DNA of 64,000 bases, taken from positions 51,048 through 115,047 of the forward strand of contig NZ_FUYV01000004.1 of assembly GCF_900168165.1 (NCBI RefSeq), read 5' to 3'. Under the pieces are notes generated by a model. It saw nothing but the letters and a program-made list of their open reading frames with translations. It searched no databases and was not told the origin of the DNA. Shown piece by piece: positions 19,555 through 29,391 of the stretch. The translations under genes and the position numbers were made by a program. This DNA comes from Alkalitalea saponilacus (GTDB taxonomy: Bacteria; Bacteroidota; Bacteroidia; Bacteroidales; Marinilabiliaceae). The stretch's first letter is position 1. The number at the start of each line of letters is the position of its first letter.

Positions 19555-20730
19555 TTGAAACTTGTTGCTAAAACTTTTCACGGACTGGAACCCGTTCTGG
19601 CTAAAGAGCTGGAAGAGATGGGAGCCAGAGATATTAAAATTTTAAAAAGAGCGGTTTCTTTTGAATCCAACAAAGAGTTGTTGTACAAAAGTAATTTGTG
19701 TCTGCGTACGGCCATCCGAATTCTTCAACCGCTAACTACTTTTACAGCCAGAGATGAGCAACAATTGTATGAAAAGGTGAAAGCGTTCAATTGGGCACCT
19801 TATTTACGCAATGATCAGACCTTAGCCATTGATGCTGTTGTTTTTTCGAAATACTTTCAGCATTCTAAATATGTAGCGCTTAAGACAAAGGATGCCATTT
19901 GTGACCAGTTTAGGGAAAGCACCGGAAAGCGACCATCCGTCGATGTGGAGCGACCCAATTTGCTGATAAATGTCCACGTGGCCGAAGATAAATTTACCTT
20001 GTCGATGGATAGTTCTGGTGAGCCACTTAACAGAAGGGGATACAGGGGAGGCGAGCATCCGGCTCCTATTAATGAAGTGCTGGCTGCCGGAATGATTCTC
20101 TTATCGGGGTGGGATGGCGTTCGTCCGTTTCACGACCCTATGTGTGGATCGGGAACCATCGTTATGGAAGCAACCATGTTTGCGGCCAATATGGCTCCCA
20201 ACATCAACCGAAATGAATTTGGGTTTTCCAGATGGAACAACTTTGATCCGGAGCTGTGGAAAAATGTTCTCGAAGAAGTCAAAAGTAAAGTTAAGCGTCC
20301 CGAATGCAGAATTACAGGAAGTGATATATCGAAGAAATCCATAGACATCGCAAGGCAATCTGCGTTAGATTTTTCGCTGAAACAATACATCGATTTTCAG
20401 GTATCTCCATTTAGTGAAACCCATCCGATAGGAAAAGGAGGTGTCCTTATGATGAATCCGCCATACGATGAGAGACTGAAAACCAAAGATATTGTTGTTT
20501 TGTACGAAGGGGTGGGAACCAAACTAAAGCATGAATACACCGGTTGGGAGGCGTGGATTATTAGTTCCAATCTGGAGGCTTTAAAATTGGTGGGGCTTAA
20601 ACCATCTGAAAAGCATACGCTTTTCAATGGCGCTTTAAAATGTGGATTTCATAAATTTGGATTATACGAAGGATCGAAAAAACGAGTAAACCGCTCTCTT
20701 CAGAAAATTCGCGAGAGTAGGGGAGAATAA
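19555..20730 (+). CDS. THUMP-domain 23S rRNA guanine-N2 methyltransferase (RlmL N-half type)
   Basis: 391 residues with an N-terminal ferredoxin-like/THUMP region and a Rossmann methyltransferase. Motifs: DPMCGSGTIVMEA (SAM binding), GSDISKKSIDIAR, and the catalytic MMNPPYDERL. This is the COG0116 family, equivalent to the N-terminal half of E. coli RlmL, which makes m2G2445 in 23S rRNA. The start is TTG: it gives MKLVAKTFHGLEPVLAKEL, exactly where the family begins, and there is no earlier ATG. The hydrolase gene follows after 11 bases, suggesting cotranscription. Confidence 0.9.
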   Translation: MKLVAKTFHGLEPVLAKELEEMGARDIKILKRAVSFESNKELLYKSNLCLRTAIRILQPLTTFTARDEQQLYEKVKAFNWAPYLRNDQTLAIDAVVFSKYFQHSKYVALKTKDAICDQFRESTGKRPSVDVERPNLLINVHVAEDKFTLSMDSSGEPLNRRGYRGGEHPAPINEVLAAGMILLSGWDGVRPFHDPMCGSGTIVMEATMFAANMAPNINRNEFGFSRWNNFDPELWKNVLEEVKSKVKRPECRITGSDISKKSIDIARQSALDFSLKQYIDFQVSPFSETHPIGKGGVLMMNPPYDERLKTKDIVVLYEGVGTKLKHEYTGWEAWIISSNLEALKLVGLKPSEKHTLFNGALKCGFHKFGLYEGSKKRVNRSLQKIRESRGE

Positions 20731-20741
20731 TTTCCAGACTA

Positions 20742-21743
20742 ATGAAACGTGGTACAAAATACTTTTTCGCAGGTATATTATTGACTTTTGCTTTGGTATT
20801 GTTTCTAGGGCCCAAACCTGAAACACCATTGTATCACACCTTTGTTCCGAAAACGCCCAAAACAACACTAGAAGCCGAAGCAATACTGACCGCTCGTGAA
20901 TCAAACTTATCCATTAAGCCCAAAAACGAAGCCTCCATAGTATGGGTTTGCGACTCCTCCAAGGCTCGCACCAGACAGGTTTTAGTTTACCTCCATGGCT
21001 TTGGTGCCAGTCACGAGGAGGGAAATCCCGTTCATCGTCATGTTGCAGATAGGGTAGGAGCCAATCTTTTACTTACCCGACTATATGATCACGGTTTAAC
21101 AGATACGTTGCCCATGCAGCACTTTTCTGTTCAAAAATTTTGGGATGATGCCCTTGAATACCTTTCAATTGCCAGAGCATTGGGAGATGAGATTATTCTG
21201 ATGGGAACCTCTACCGGTGCTTCATTAGCCTTATTGATGGCTTCTCATTTTGATGATGTGAATGCCATTATTTTGCTTTCACCCAATATTAGGGTCAACG
21301 ACCCTAATATATGGATTATGAATCAACCCTGGGGACTTCAACTGGGGAGAGCAATTACGGGAAGTAACAAAACAATTTCAGATCACCCTGCTGAGTGGTA
21401 CGATAAATATTGGTATCGTCAGTACAGCTTAAATGCAGTGGCTGAACTCCAGCAATTCCTCAAAATAGCCATGAAGCCAACTGTCTTTAAAAGGGTATTT
21501 CAACCAGCATTAATGCTTTATTACTACAAAAACGAACAGGAAAAAGATGATGTGGTTCGTGTTGATGCCATGTTGAAAATGTTTGATGAGTTATCCACCC
21601 CGTCGCATTTAAAATTGAAGCAAGCTATCCCCGAGGCAGCAGACCATGTAATTGGCTGTCACCTGCGATCTGGAGATATTGATGCAGTAAAGCTTGCACT
21701 GGAAGTTTTTATTGATGACATTTTGAATGCAAATGTAGACTAA
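20742..21743 (+). CDS. Membrane-anchored alpha/beta hydrolase
   Basis: 333 residues. An uncleaved N-terminal membrane segment (YFFAGILLTFALVLFLGP) is followed by an alpha/beta hydrolase fold: oxyanion region YLHGFGASHEEGNP, nucleophile elbow GTSTGAS, and a late DHVIGCH with the likely catalytic His. It resembles carboxylesterase/monoacylglycerol-lipase-like proteins facing the periplasm. Substrate unknown. Starts 11 bases after the methyltransferase gene. Confidence 0.8.
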   Translation: MKRGTKYFFAGILLTFALVLFLGPKPETPLYHTFVPKTPKTTLEAEAILTARESNLSIKPKNEASIVWVCDSSKARTRQVLVYLHGFGASHEEGNPVHRHVADRVGANLLLTRLYDHGLTDTLPMQHFSVQKFWDDALEYLSIARALGDEIILMGTSTGASLALLMASHFDDVNAIILLSPNIRVNDPNIWIMNQPWGLQLGRAITGSNKTISDHPAEWYDKYWYRQYSLNAVAELQQFLKIAMKPTVFKRVFQPALMLYYYKNEQEKDDVVRVDAMLKMFDELSTPSHLKLKQAIPEAADHVIGCHLRSGDIDAVKLALEVFIDDILNANVD

Positions 21744-21972
21744 TTGTCTTTTTTAACTCTTCTCCATTTCTTTGCAGTGTGAAATATTGTAAAAACAATG
21801 GGCAAGTATTACTTTTACGACTAACAAAGGGGTCAGGAAGTGCGATGACTCATCCTCTTCTGTAAACAAACTATGCAACCTACATTTTAAGATGAGCTAA
21901 GCAGCCCATCTTCAGTTTTGGTGGTGTTATTATTCTGTGTATAGTTTAATTTTAATGAATGAGGAGTATATT

Positions 21973-24165
21973 ATGCGTATGAAGAGTCTTATAACGGTTT
22001 GTTTATTTATCTTGACCATAAATCTTTCTGCACAATCCGTTTCTGAAATATCGCGAGAGGTTGACACATGGACAACCAGTATTGATGGGACGGATGTTTA
22101 TATAGGTAACCTTTTTGATGATGCTTTACAAAAAGCAATAGATGAAATGGGTGCGGGTGTCATAAACATTCGAAACAGTGCGACATTATCCAGAAGAATT
22201 CATTTACGAGAGAATCAAACAATTGATTTTCATTCACACGAAATTCATTCATCCGGAAATTTGCGTGGATACCATGTGAACGGTGTGACCATTCGTAACC
22301 TTCACATGACCGGGAGTCCTACACACTCTTTGTTGTTTCATGGTTGTTCCGATATTCATTTGCACAATATCAGATTGGAATTTTCAGGTCCGGCAGGTGG
22401 CGTACGTATAGATAATGATCGGTATGCTAATTTGGTTGTAACACGAAATCTGAAGGTTACCGGAGAAGTATACATCCAAAATACACGTGGACACGCTTTT
22501 GAAACTTATGGAATCGACGGAATAGAAATAGAACAGATTGAAGCTCACCATACAGCCGGTTGTGGACTTCTGTTAAATGAATCGAAAAATGCAGTCATTG
22601 GCTCTGTTGTTGGTACATATAATAATCAAAGTGGTGGTTATGCTACATTTAGGGTTGCTAACGATAATGGACCCAACATTAGGGTTGAAAGTCTCTATTC
22701 TCTCCATTCGGGAAGAGGTTTTTTTAGCGTTTCCCGAAGTGGGGATTGTGTCATCCAGCATGTGGATATTGCCAATAGCACCCGGCAGGGAATATTTCTT
22801 GAAGATGCACATGATACCTTTGTGATGAGTGGTACGGTTGTGGATGGCAATCCCAATGTTCAGCTGGTTCGAACCAGAAATTGTGGAGTTTTTGTAAATG
22901 GCGCTGTTCCTCCGCCCTCAGAGGTGTTATTAGGTGATGGAGTCTTTTTTAAAGATTTAATCCTTTATGAAACATATAATTATGAAGGTTGGAATATCAT
23001 GTCTGATTTAAATGAGGGTGATGTAGTTTATGGTGATCGGTCATTTACTTTTGCAAGCATTCCAGAGACTCTACATGGCGCTGAATGGATTCAAACAGCT
23101 AACAACTCCAGAGATTTGACGTTTCCATATACATATGCCGAGTTTGAAGTGGTTAAATCCGGATATGTTTATGTCGCACATTCTGATCGGGTTTCAGATA
23201 AGCCCGAATGGTTATTGGATTATGATTTAACCAACTTGTCTGTTGTTGTTCAGGAAAATGAAGCTACGCAAAGAACATTTTCTGTTTACCGAAGAAAAAT
23301 TGAAGTAGGTGAATTCATCAATTTGGGAATCAATTCAAACAATGGTACGACCAATAGTTTAATGTATTTCGTAATTTTTAATGAGGATGAGCATGGTGGA
23401 ATTCAGAAGGTTGAGCTAGGGGACGGAGAGTTTTTTGAAAACTTAGTTGTTTTCGAAGCATTAAATGGAGAAAATTGGAGTATTATGTCGGATTTAGATG
23501 AAGGTCAGGTTGTCTTTGGGGACAGAGCATTTACATTCGCTTCTATTCCGACAGGTCTGGTTGGCCGTGAATGGATACAAACAGCAATGAACTCACGTGT
23601 TTATACACATCTTGATGCATACGCAGAGTTTAAGATGAAGAAGAACGGCGTGTTGTATATTGCACATGCTGATCGGGTTCAGACTAAGCCTGCATGGCTT
23701 TCTGATTACACAGAAACAGACATGTCTATAGTTGTTCAGGAAAATGCAACTACGCAAAGATTTCTTACTCTTTATGAAAAAGAAGTTTCGGAAGGTGATG
23801 TTATTAAAACCGGCATCAATTCCAATAATGGAACTACTCAAACCCTGATGTATTTTATGATATTTTCTGACGATAGAGTAACTTCAATTAATGAAGTCAA
23901 TTCTTTTAATTCAGATTTAAAAATATATCCAAATCCCTTCAGAACATCAACCAGTGTATTGTTTGATTTACAAAAAGGAACTGATGTAGACATAAAATTG
24001 CATGCACTAAACGGAGTTTTTATAGAAACCATATTTTCAGGATTTAAACCTGCCGGAAATCACTCAGTTTTGCTGCAAACTGCCAAACTTCCTTCTGGAG
24101 TATACATTGTTAGTTTAAGATCAGATGAAAATCAGGTAGAATATCGAAAAGCAATTGTTAAGTAG
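21973..24165 (+). CDS. Secreted right-handed beta-helix protein with T9SS type A signal
   Basis: 730 residues. The ATG at 21973 gives MRMKSLITVCLFILTINLSAQ, a clean signal peptide, and is preceded by GAGGAG (21961-21966), a rare Shine-Dalgarno-like site here; GTG 21937 is less likely. Residues about 35-300 form a parallel beta-helix (repeated short I/V-rich turns such as NGVTIRNLHMTGS). Two tandem modules of about 150 residues follow, both containing GDG.FF..L....N.E.W.IMSDL.EG.V..GDR.FTFASIP and EWIQTA.NSR. The end (IYPNPF...KLPSGVYIVSL) is a type A sorting domain. It probably binds or cleaves a polysaccharide outside the cell. Confidence 0.85.
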   Translation: MRMKSLITVCLFILTINLSAQSVSEISREVDTWTTSIDGTDVYIGNLFDDALQKAIDEMGAGVINIRNSATLSRRIHLRENQTIDFHSHEIHSSGNLRGYHVNGVTIRNLHMTGSPTHSLLFHGCSDIHLHNIRLEFSGPAGGVRIDNDRYANLVVTRNLKVTGEVYIQNTRGHAFETYGIDGIEIEQIEAHHTAGCGLLLNESKNAVIGSVVGTYNNQSGGYATFRVANDNGPNIRVESLYSLHSGRGFFSVSRSGDCVIQHVDIANSTRQGIFLEDAHDTFVMSGTVVDGNPNVQLVRTRNCGVFVNGAVPPPSEVLLGDGVFFKDLILYETYNYEGWNIMSDLNEGDVVYGDRSFTFASIPETLHGAEWIQTANNSRDLTFPYTYAEFEVVKSGYVYVAHSDRVSDKPEWLLDYDLTNLSVVVQENEATQRTFSVYRRKIEVGEFINLGINSNNGTTNSLMYFVIFNEDEHGGIQKVELGDGEFFENLVVFEALNGENWSIMSDLDEGQVVFGDRAFTFASIPTGLVGREWIQTAMNSRVYTHLDAYAEFKMKKNGVLYIAHADRVQTKPAWLSDYTETDMSIVVQENATTQRFLTLYEKEVSEGDVIKTGINSNNGTTQTLMYFMIFSDDRVTSINEVNSFNSDLKIYPNPFRTSTSVLFDLQKGTDVDIKLHALNGVFIETIFSGFKPAGNHSVLLQTAKLPSGVYIVSLRSDENQVEYRKAIVK

Positions 24166-24188
24166 TAAATTATTAGGTCAATATGAAG

Positions 24189-24216
24189 GAGTGATGCCGA
24201 TTTTCGGCATCATTCT
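24189..24216 (+). terminator. Convergent terminator hairpin
   Basis: TGATGCCGA, loop TTT, TCGGCATCA followed by TTCTTTATT. It overlaps the stop region of the convergent dehydrogenase gene. Confidence 0.6.
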
Positions 24217-25109
24217 TTATTCTGAATAAACTCTTCTATGTTTTTGAGCACTTTTTCACTTAGTCGCTCAAATGCTTGTTTTGTTCTTCCCGATGAAATA
24301 CCCATACATTTCACGTTAGGGTGATTGGCCAGATTTTCTCCTCCCAAAGCTTCAATGGAGTCGCAGAAACATAAATTTTCATTATTTATCCATTTTTTAA
24401 AATCCTTTTCATCCCATGCGGGAGATAATCCTACATTAAAAAGAATTTTTCTATTTCCTAAATGTCTGAATTGTTCCTTGTGAAGAAGAACCGTGTTTTT
24501 GTTGAGACAGCAAATGATGACATCGTTGTGCGACAGTAAATTATTGAGCGGCATGTAACGAAAGCCTTTAGCATTGGCTTCATGTTTTTCACTACGTGAA
24601 AAATATGATATTTCTGCACCAAAAAAGCTGAGTGCATCGGCAATCATCCCCCCAACTTTTCCCATACCAATAATGCCGGTTTTTAAACCGGTTATTTCTG
24701 AAGGCATTCCAAACCATGGTTTGGAGTGGGCTCCAAAACCGTGCAAACAACAAACCAATTCACTTAAAACATATTCAACTACTCCTTCATCACCATAATC
24801 CCGAATTCCTGTTACAGATATATCATTTTCTTCTGCATATCGAATATCCACGTTGGCACTTTCGGGAGAGTATAGCGAGCAACACATTCCGATGTATTGA
24901 ACATTGGGACATTTTTTCAAAGTTTCAGAATCAAGTGTGGTGGTATAGCTTAATAAAACCGCATCGGCATCGCCAATACGTAAAGCTATTTCATTCGAGC
25001 CATTGGGAATGTCCTGATGCATTATTATTTCTTTGGCAAATTGCTTCAATTTAATTTCAGCCTGAGGAACTAAGCCGATAGGTTCAATGGCTACCAGTTT
25101 TCTAAACAT
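24210..25109 (-). CDS. D-isomer-specific 2-hydroxyacid dehydrogenase family protein
   Basis: 299 residues. An N-terminal substrate-binding part is followed by a Rossmann domain with GIIGMGKVGGMIADALSFFGAEI, and late motifs ILFNVGLSPAWDEKDF and SIEALGGENLANHPNV. Family members reduce 2-keto acids with NAD(P)H. The usual catalytic Arg/Glu/His set is not clear here (FNVGLSP replaces NxxRG), so the activity may be altered. Its start is 13 bases after the hydrolase stop, indicating an operon with it. Confidence 0.75.
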   Translation of the reverse strand: MFRKLVAIEPIGLVPQAEIKLKQFAKEIIMHQDIPNGSNEIALRIGDADAVLLSYTTTLDSETLKKCPNVQYIGMCCSLYSPESANVDIRYAEENDISVTGIRDYGDEGVVEYVLSELVCCLHGFGAHSKPWFGMPSEITGLKTGIIGMGKVGGMIADALSFFGAEISYFSRSEKHEANAKGFRYMPLNNLLSHNDVIICCLNKNTVLLHKEQFRHLGNRKILFNVGLSPAWDEKDFKKWINNENLCFCDSIEALGGENLANHPNVKCMGISSGRTKQAFERLSEKVLKNIEEFIQNKE

Positions 25110-25122
25110 TATAATTTCATTT

Positions 25123-26517
25123 TTATGGAATGGATATTGTTTGGGTAAGTATCCATTTGGTTATCTCATCTAAAGCAACCGGGGCAAAAGTTTGCTCTAT
25201 TTGACTGTATTCAGAAGGTAAACCCGTTTCACATTCCTGAAAAAGATGGTTTAATCCATCAAACTTCACAATTTTATAGCTTTTATTGCCACTTTGTAAA
25301 AGAGCTTCTTCTATGGCTTGCAAATTTTCGATTGGAGGAACCTGAAGATCTTTTTCACCATTCACTGCTAATACAGGACATTTCACCAACTTTAATGGGT
25401 TTATGGGATTGTGATTTAAGAAAAACCGCATCCAGGGCGTTGCCCACATGTTAACCTGATAGTTAATAATGTCGTCAGTTATTACTCCTCCCGGTATTTG
25501 TTCGGATGGGATACTTTTGTAATAGATCTCGAGTTTTGATTTTAAATCATTAATATCCTCAGTCTTGCTGACGATATTAAAAACATTCCTGTTAATTTTT
25601 AATGACTTCTCTATTTCAGATTCTTGCATTCCGGAGGCGCGGCTAATTAGTTTAACTTGAAGATGCAGCAGATCACTTCCTTTCATGCCGGTTCCGGCTA
25701 GAAGGACTATAAATGCAATCTTTTCATTTTTTGCAGCTACCATAGGAGCAATCATTCCTCCCTCGCTGTGACCAATCAAACCAATTTGCTTGCTGTCAAT
25801 TTCCGGGCGGGTCATAAGATATTCAAAAGCACTTTGCACATCGGATGCAAAATCCTGCGATGTTGCAATGGAAAAATCGCCTTCCGATTCTCCATAACCC
25901 CGATCGTCAAACCTTAAAACCGCAATTCCATGCCGGGTTAAATAATCTGATAATACCAGGAATGGTTTGTGTCCAAAAATCTCCTGATTCCGGTTTTGTG
26001 CACCACTACCTGTTATTAGAACAACTGCCGGGTGTTTTTTATTGCCGTATGGGAAAGTTAGTGTTCCGGCCAGTTTAATTCCTGCTTCTTTATTTTTGAA
26101 AATCACATCTTCAGAATGATAAGGAAATGGAGGAGTGGGTTCTTGTGGTCTTTGTAAAGGTTTTTTTTCAGGTTCGTTGCGTGTTAATATCAACGGAGTA
26201 TCAAATCCCGCTTGTGAAAATGTTCCTTTAATTTCTTCGTTTTCAAATTCTCCTGAGTATTTCAGAAATAATCCTGGAATTTCAATTGTTAAAATGCCTT
26301 CAACAAATGTTGTTGTTTTAACCTCTATTCCATAAGCTCCCTGGTCAGGGCTGTCGAGGGTTGACACAAATCCATCATCGGTTTCCTCAATATTAAAAAC
26401 AATAGGTAACGAAGCTCCGGGAACTTCTACTATTCCGTACCATTTTCCTGATACGTCCTGAGCATTTACACCAATGGTTGTCAAAAATATAACCATTAAA
26501 ATAACTGTTGCTTTCAT
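25123..26517 (-). CDS. Secreted alpha/beta hydrolase (S9/dienelactone-hydrolase-like)
   Basis: 464 residues. Signal peptide (MKATVILMVIFLTTIGVNAQ), an N-terminal lipocalin-like/DUF3887-type beta domain (about 20-115, WYGIVEVPG...), then a hydrolase domain with VVLITGSGAQNRNQE, FDDRGYGESEG, nucleophile GHSEGG and late GLNHLFQ. Extracytoplasmic esterase or peptidase activity is likely; substrate unknown. First gene of a pair with the dehydrogenase. Upstream lies a duplicated leader of about 98 bp. Confidence 0.82.
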   Translation of the reverse strand: MKATVILMVIFLTTIGVNAQDVSGKWYGIVEVPGASLPIVFNIEETDDGFVSTLDSPDQGAYGIEVKTTTFVEGILTIEIPGLFLKYSGEFENEEIKGTFSQAGFDTPLILTRNEPEKKPLQRPQEPTPPFPYHSEDVIFKNKEAGIKLAGTLTFPYGNKKHPAVVLITGSGAQNRNQEIFGHKPFLVLSDYLTRHGIAVLRFDDRGYGESEGDFSIATSQDFASDVQSAFEYLMTRPEIDSKQIGLIGHSEGGMIAPMVAAKNEKIAFIVLLAGTGMKGSDLLHLQVKLISRASGMQESEIEKSLKINRNVFNIVSKTEDINDLKSKLEIYYKSIPSEQIPGGVITDDIINYQVNMWATPWMRFFLNHNPINPLKLVKCPVLAVNGEKDLQVPPIENLQAIEEALLQSGNKSYKIVKFDGLNHLFQECETGLPSEYSQIEQTFAPVALDEITKWILTQTISIP

Positions 26518-26707
26518 CCGAAAATAATTTAGTTAATTAATTGGCCGAATGGAACTTCCATGAGGTGTTATTTTCATTTTCTTGTTGTGAGTTTCCCACT
26601 CATGGGCGTTTCATTTGAAAATAATTTGTTTAAGTCATTGGCCAAATGGAACATCCATGAGGTGCTATTTTCATCTTCTTGTTGTGAGTTGCTCACTCAT
26701 GGGCGTT
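26513..26707. repeat. Two tandem copies of a ~98-bp leader sequence
   Basis: Unit 1 (about 26513-26609) and unit 2 (about 26610-26707) both run TTTCAT..GAAAATAATTT, GGCC.AATGGAAC.TCCATG, AGGTG.TATTTTCAT.TTCTTG, TTGTGAGTT...ACTCATGGGCG, with roughly 85-90% identity by eye. A decayed third start follows to about 26790. Each has two hairpin-forming parts (ATGGAAcTTCCAT and TGAGT..ACTCA). The first unit reaches the hydrolase start codon. No ORF is present in 26518-26858. Confidence 0.7.
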
Positions 26708-26858
26708 TCATCTGTTTATAATTGCTTGTTCCATCCCGAAGCCTCAGAACTCGCTTCATCTGGAAATTATTTAGTTAATCCATAGTTAAGCTGTGCGTTG
26801 AGATAGTATTTGTGTGCATATTTTGACTCTGCCTTTTCAAATATAAACAATGTTACGT

Positions 26859-27656
26859 TTAATACTCATAACTTTCTCTTATAAATCCCCCTTCTGAATG
26901 AATAATTTGGCCTGTTATCCAATCGGCATCTTCATTTACAAGAAATCCAACCAGTTTAGCTGCATCAGCAGGCAGGCCAAATCTTCCTTGAGGAAATCTT
27001 TTTCGAAAAATCTCGGTTTGCTTTTGGTCTAACAAACCGGAGTTTATCCACCCGGAATCAGTTAAGCCAGGATTGACTGCATTTATTGTGATGTTCATAA
27101 AACCAAGTTCATGCTGCATGGTTTTAGTAAATGTTTCTATTCCTCCCTTAGTAACTGCGTAGGCTATTTCGTTGCTCATTGCACTCAAACTTTGGCCTGA
27201 TGTGATGTTTATAATTCGTCCATGGGCATTTCCATCATATTGCTCTACAAATTTTTGTGTTAGCAGAAGTGGTGCTTTTAGGTTAACCATGTAATGGTTA
27301 TCCAGATTCTCCGATGTAATGTTTTTAATATCTGTTTGCGTGCTGTAGGTAGCATTATTTATTAAAATAGAAGCCGAACCAAAGTTTTCTTTTATTATTT
27401 TAAATATCAGTTCGATACTTGATTCATTCATTAAATCAGCTTCATAGTGCTTACAATGAACACCCAGATCTGATATTTCATCTTTAATCATTTCCGGTTC
27501 ATTATCACTAATCCCCCATGGCATGGATTTGTCATATTGTCGCCAGTAGGTGAAAAAAATGTCTATTCCTTGTTTGGCCAATTCAATACATATGGCTTTC
27601 CCAATACCTTTAATTCTACTTACACCTGTTACTAATGCAACTCTTTTTTTATTCAT
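26859..27656 (-). CDS. Short-chain dehydrogenase/reductase
   Basis: 265 residues. Nucleotide motif TGVSRIKGIGKAICIELA, NNAT, the catalytic Ser in NITSGQSLSAMSNEIAYAVTKGG with YxxxK, and NAVNPGLTDSGW. This is a classical NAD(P)-dependent SDR oxidoreductase, annotated in relatives as 3-oxoacyl-ACP reductase-like. The long insert KSMPWGISDNEPEMI after the second strand is typical of one SDR subgroup. The start overlaps the stop of the upstream membrane-protein gene (ATGA). Substrate unknown. Confidence 0.87.
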   Translation of the reverse strand: MNKKRVALVTGVSRIKGIGKAICIELAKQGIDIFFTYWRQYDKSMPWGISDNEPEMIKDEISDLGVHCKHYEADLMNESSIELIFKIIKENFGSASILINNATYSTQTDIKNITSENLDNHYMVNLKAPLLLTQKFVEQYDGNAHGRIINITSGQSLSAMSNEIAYAVTKGGIETFTKTMQHELGFMNITINAVNPGLTDSGWINSGLLDQKQTEIFRKRFPQGRFGLPADAAKLVGFLVNEDADWITGQIIHSEGGFIRESYEY

Positions 27657-28135
27657 GAATTTGTGTTAGGATATATTATTTGAATTTCATTTTTTTCTGC
27701 ATAATGATTTACAGATTCCTTAATAATCTGAACCCGATGATAATCATCTGTGGGGATATCTATATGTATGATTTCGTTATTATTCATACCTATTTTATAT
27801 TGAGCCGATTTGTATTCAATTGTTTTAACATGATTCCATTCAATTTCTTTTTCTTTGGAAAACGCATCTTTCTTAATTTTTAAGCCGGAATCTCCAATAT
27901 GAACAAATGCTTCTCTATTTAAAAATGTGGAAAATGAAAATCCATACCCTTCAATCAGATGGCCAATGCCCAGTAGCATAAATACTATAACATATACCCA
28001 ATCAAAGGTGCTGATGTGGCCATCTTTAAGTGGTTTAATAATTAAAAATGAAATTGAAAAGAGTACAAGGATTATCCCATAAAAGATTCTGGTTCTTGAC
28101 TTTTTATTTTTCAAAAGGTTGATTTGTAGCTCCAT
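27653..28135 (-). CDS. Two-helix membrane protein with PH-like domain
   Basis: 160 residues from the ATG at 28135; a TTG at 28156 would add seven. Two transmembrane helices (IFYGIILVLFSISFLIIKPL and WVYVIVFMLLGIGHLIEGYG) are followed by a beta-rich domain (VHIGDSGLKIKKDAFSKEKEIEWNHVKTIEY) like bacterial PH domains. Not recognised as a named family. It overlaps the SDR start by 4 bases, so the pair is cotranscribed. Confidence 0.65.
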   Translation of the reverse strand: MELQINLLKNKKSRTRIFYGIILVLFSISFLIIKPLKDGHISTFDWVYVIVFMLLGIGHLIEGYGFSFSTFLNREAFVHIGDSGLKIKKDAFSKEKEIEWNHVKTIEYKSAQYKIGMNNNEIIHIDIPTDDYHRVQIIKESVNHYAEKNEIQIIYPNTNS

Positions 28136-28231
28136 TTGTTTGTTTTTATACGACAAAAGGCGATTGATAAACTGTAATTTAAAATGCCTGATACTAAGAA
28201 TAAAGATAAAGTATTTTTGTTGAAGTTATGT

Positions 28232-29155
28232 TTAGTACTCTTCAAACCAGTTAAATTTATTTTTTATAATATTATCCTTCTCTTTTTCGATATATTTTAA
28301 ATAGGCTGAAGCTAATGGTGTAAGCTTTTTATCTTTTAACCATATTAAATACCATGTGGAAATTATCGGGAATCCTTCCACCGGAATGATTTGTAGCTGT
28401 CGATTCAGTAGTTCGTTTTTTATACCAATCAGGGGCATAATAGAATAGCCCAACCCGGCAATGACTGCCTGCTTTACAGCTTCATTGGTGGTAAGTTCCA
28501 TTTTTTTTGTGACGGGAAGGTTGTTTTCCAAAATGAAATTTTCCATAACGTGCCTTGTTCCAGAACCTTGTTCGCGGTATATAAGTGGCATGTTTTCAAA
28601 TATTCTTTTGTCATATTTTTTCTTGGTGAACGGTTCATCGGTATTTCCTACCACAAAAAGTTTATTTTGCATTAATCCCATTTTTTCAATGTTTAGGTTG
28701 GTTGGTAAAACACTTACCAATGAAAAATCAACAGCATTTCTTTCCAGGCTATTCATAACCTGTGCCTTGTTTTTTACATCCAGCAATAGTTCTACGCTCT
28801 GATGTTGTTTAATAAAATCGACAATAAAAAATGGTGCTACGTATTTTGCTGTGGAAACAATTGAAAATTTCAATTTTCCGGTAAGCAACCCTTTATGTGC
28901 TTGCATCATATAGTTTATGGCGTGCACTTCAGATAAAATTTTTTCTGCGGCGGAGGCAATCTCTTTCCCAAAATCAGTCACAAAAATCCTCCGGTTTATA
29001 ATTTCAATCAATGGCACTTCGAACTGTTCCTGAAAGTTTTTCAATTGAATTGAAACTGCCGGTTGGGTGAGATGCAACTCTTCTGCAGCTTTTGTGATGC
29101 TGTTTGTTTGCACCACTTTCTGGTATATCCGTAATTGATTAAGTGTGTAGTTCAT
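28232..29155 (-). CDS. LysR-family transcriptional regulator (intact copy)
   Basis: 307 residues. N-terminal winged helix (LRIYQKVVQTNSITKAAEELHLTQPAVSIQLKNFQEQF) and a C-terminal periplasmic-binding-like effector domain (about 90-295, CbbR/CysB type). It is divergent from a truncated icd copy, and a second, decayed copy of this gene lies at 33048-33625 divergent from the intact icd. LysR proteins usually control the divergent gene, so icd is the likely target (inference). Confidence 0.93.
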   Translation of the reverse strand: MNYTLNQLRIYQKVVQTNSITKAAEELHLTQPAVSIQLKNFQEQFEVPLIEIINRRIFVTDFGKEIASAAEKILSEVHAINYMMQAHKGLLTGKLKFSIVSTAKYVAPFFIVDFIKQHQSVELLLDVKNKAQVMNSLERNAVDFSLVSVLPTNLNIEKMGLMQNKLFVVGNTDEPFTKKKYDKRIFENMPLIYREQGSGTRHVMENFILENNLPVTKKMELTTNEAVKQAVIAGLGYSIMPLIGIKNELLNRQLQIIPVEGFPIISTWYLIWLKDKKLTPLASAYLKYIEKEKDNIIKNKFNWFEEY

Positions 29156-29169
29156 AAATATTATTTATG
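29153..29169. promoter_or_regulatory. LysR-type operator candidate
   Basis: CATAAAT-ATT-ATTTATG, an inverted repeat with T-N11-A form overlapping the lysR start codon. In the right-hand duplicate (33623-33639) one base differs. Confidence 0.4.
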
Positions 29170-29247
29170 TATAGTATTGCAAGTTTGAATAATAATTTAT
29201 GAATAATTTTTCTCAATTTGTGTTTGTTTAATTCAAAATATTTAAAA

Positions 29248-29391
29248 ATGACCAGAATAGCAGTTGCAAAAGGGGATGGCATTGGCCCCGAAATAATGGA
29301 TGCTACACTAGCAATCATAAAGGCTGCCGGAGCATAAATTGAAGTGGATGAAATCGAGGTTGGAGAAAAGGTTTATCTGGCCGGCAATACT
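29248..29391 (+). pseudogene. Truncated 5' copy of isocitrate dehydrogenase
   Basis: 144 bases aligned to the first 48 codons of the intact icd at 33719, with about six differences. Codon 30, AAA in the intact gene, is TAA here (29335-29337), and homology stops at 29391, where an IS21-like end begins. It cannot make a working enzyme. Confidence 0.9.
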
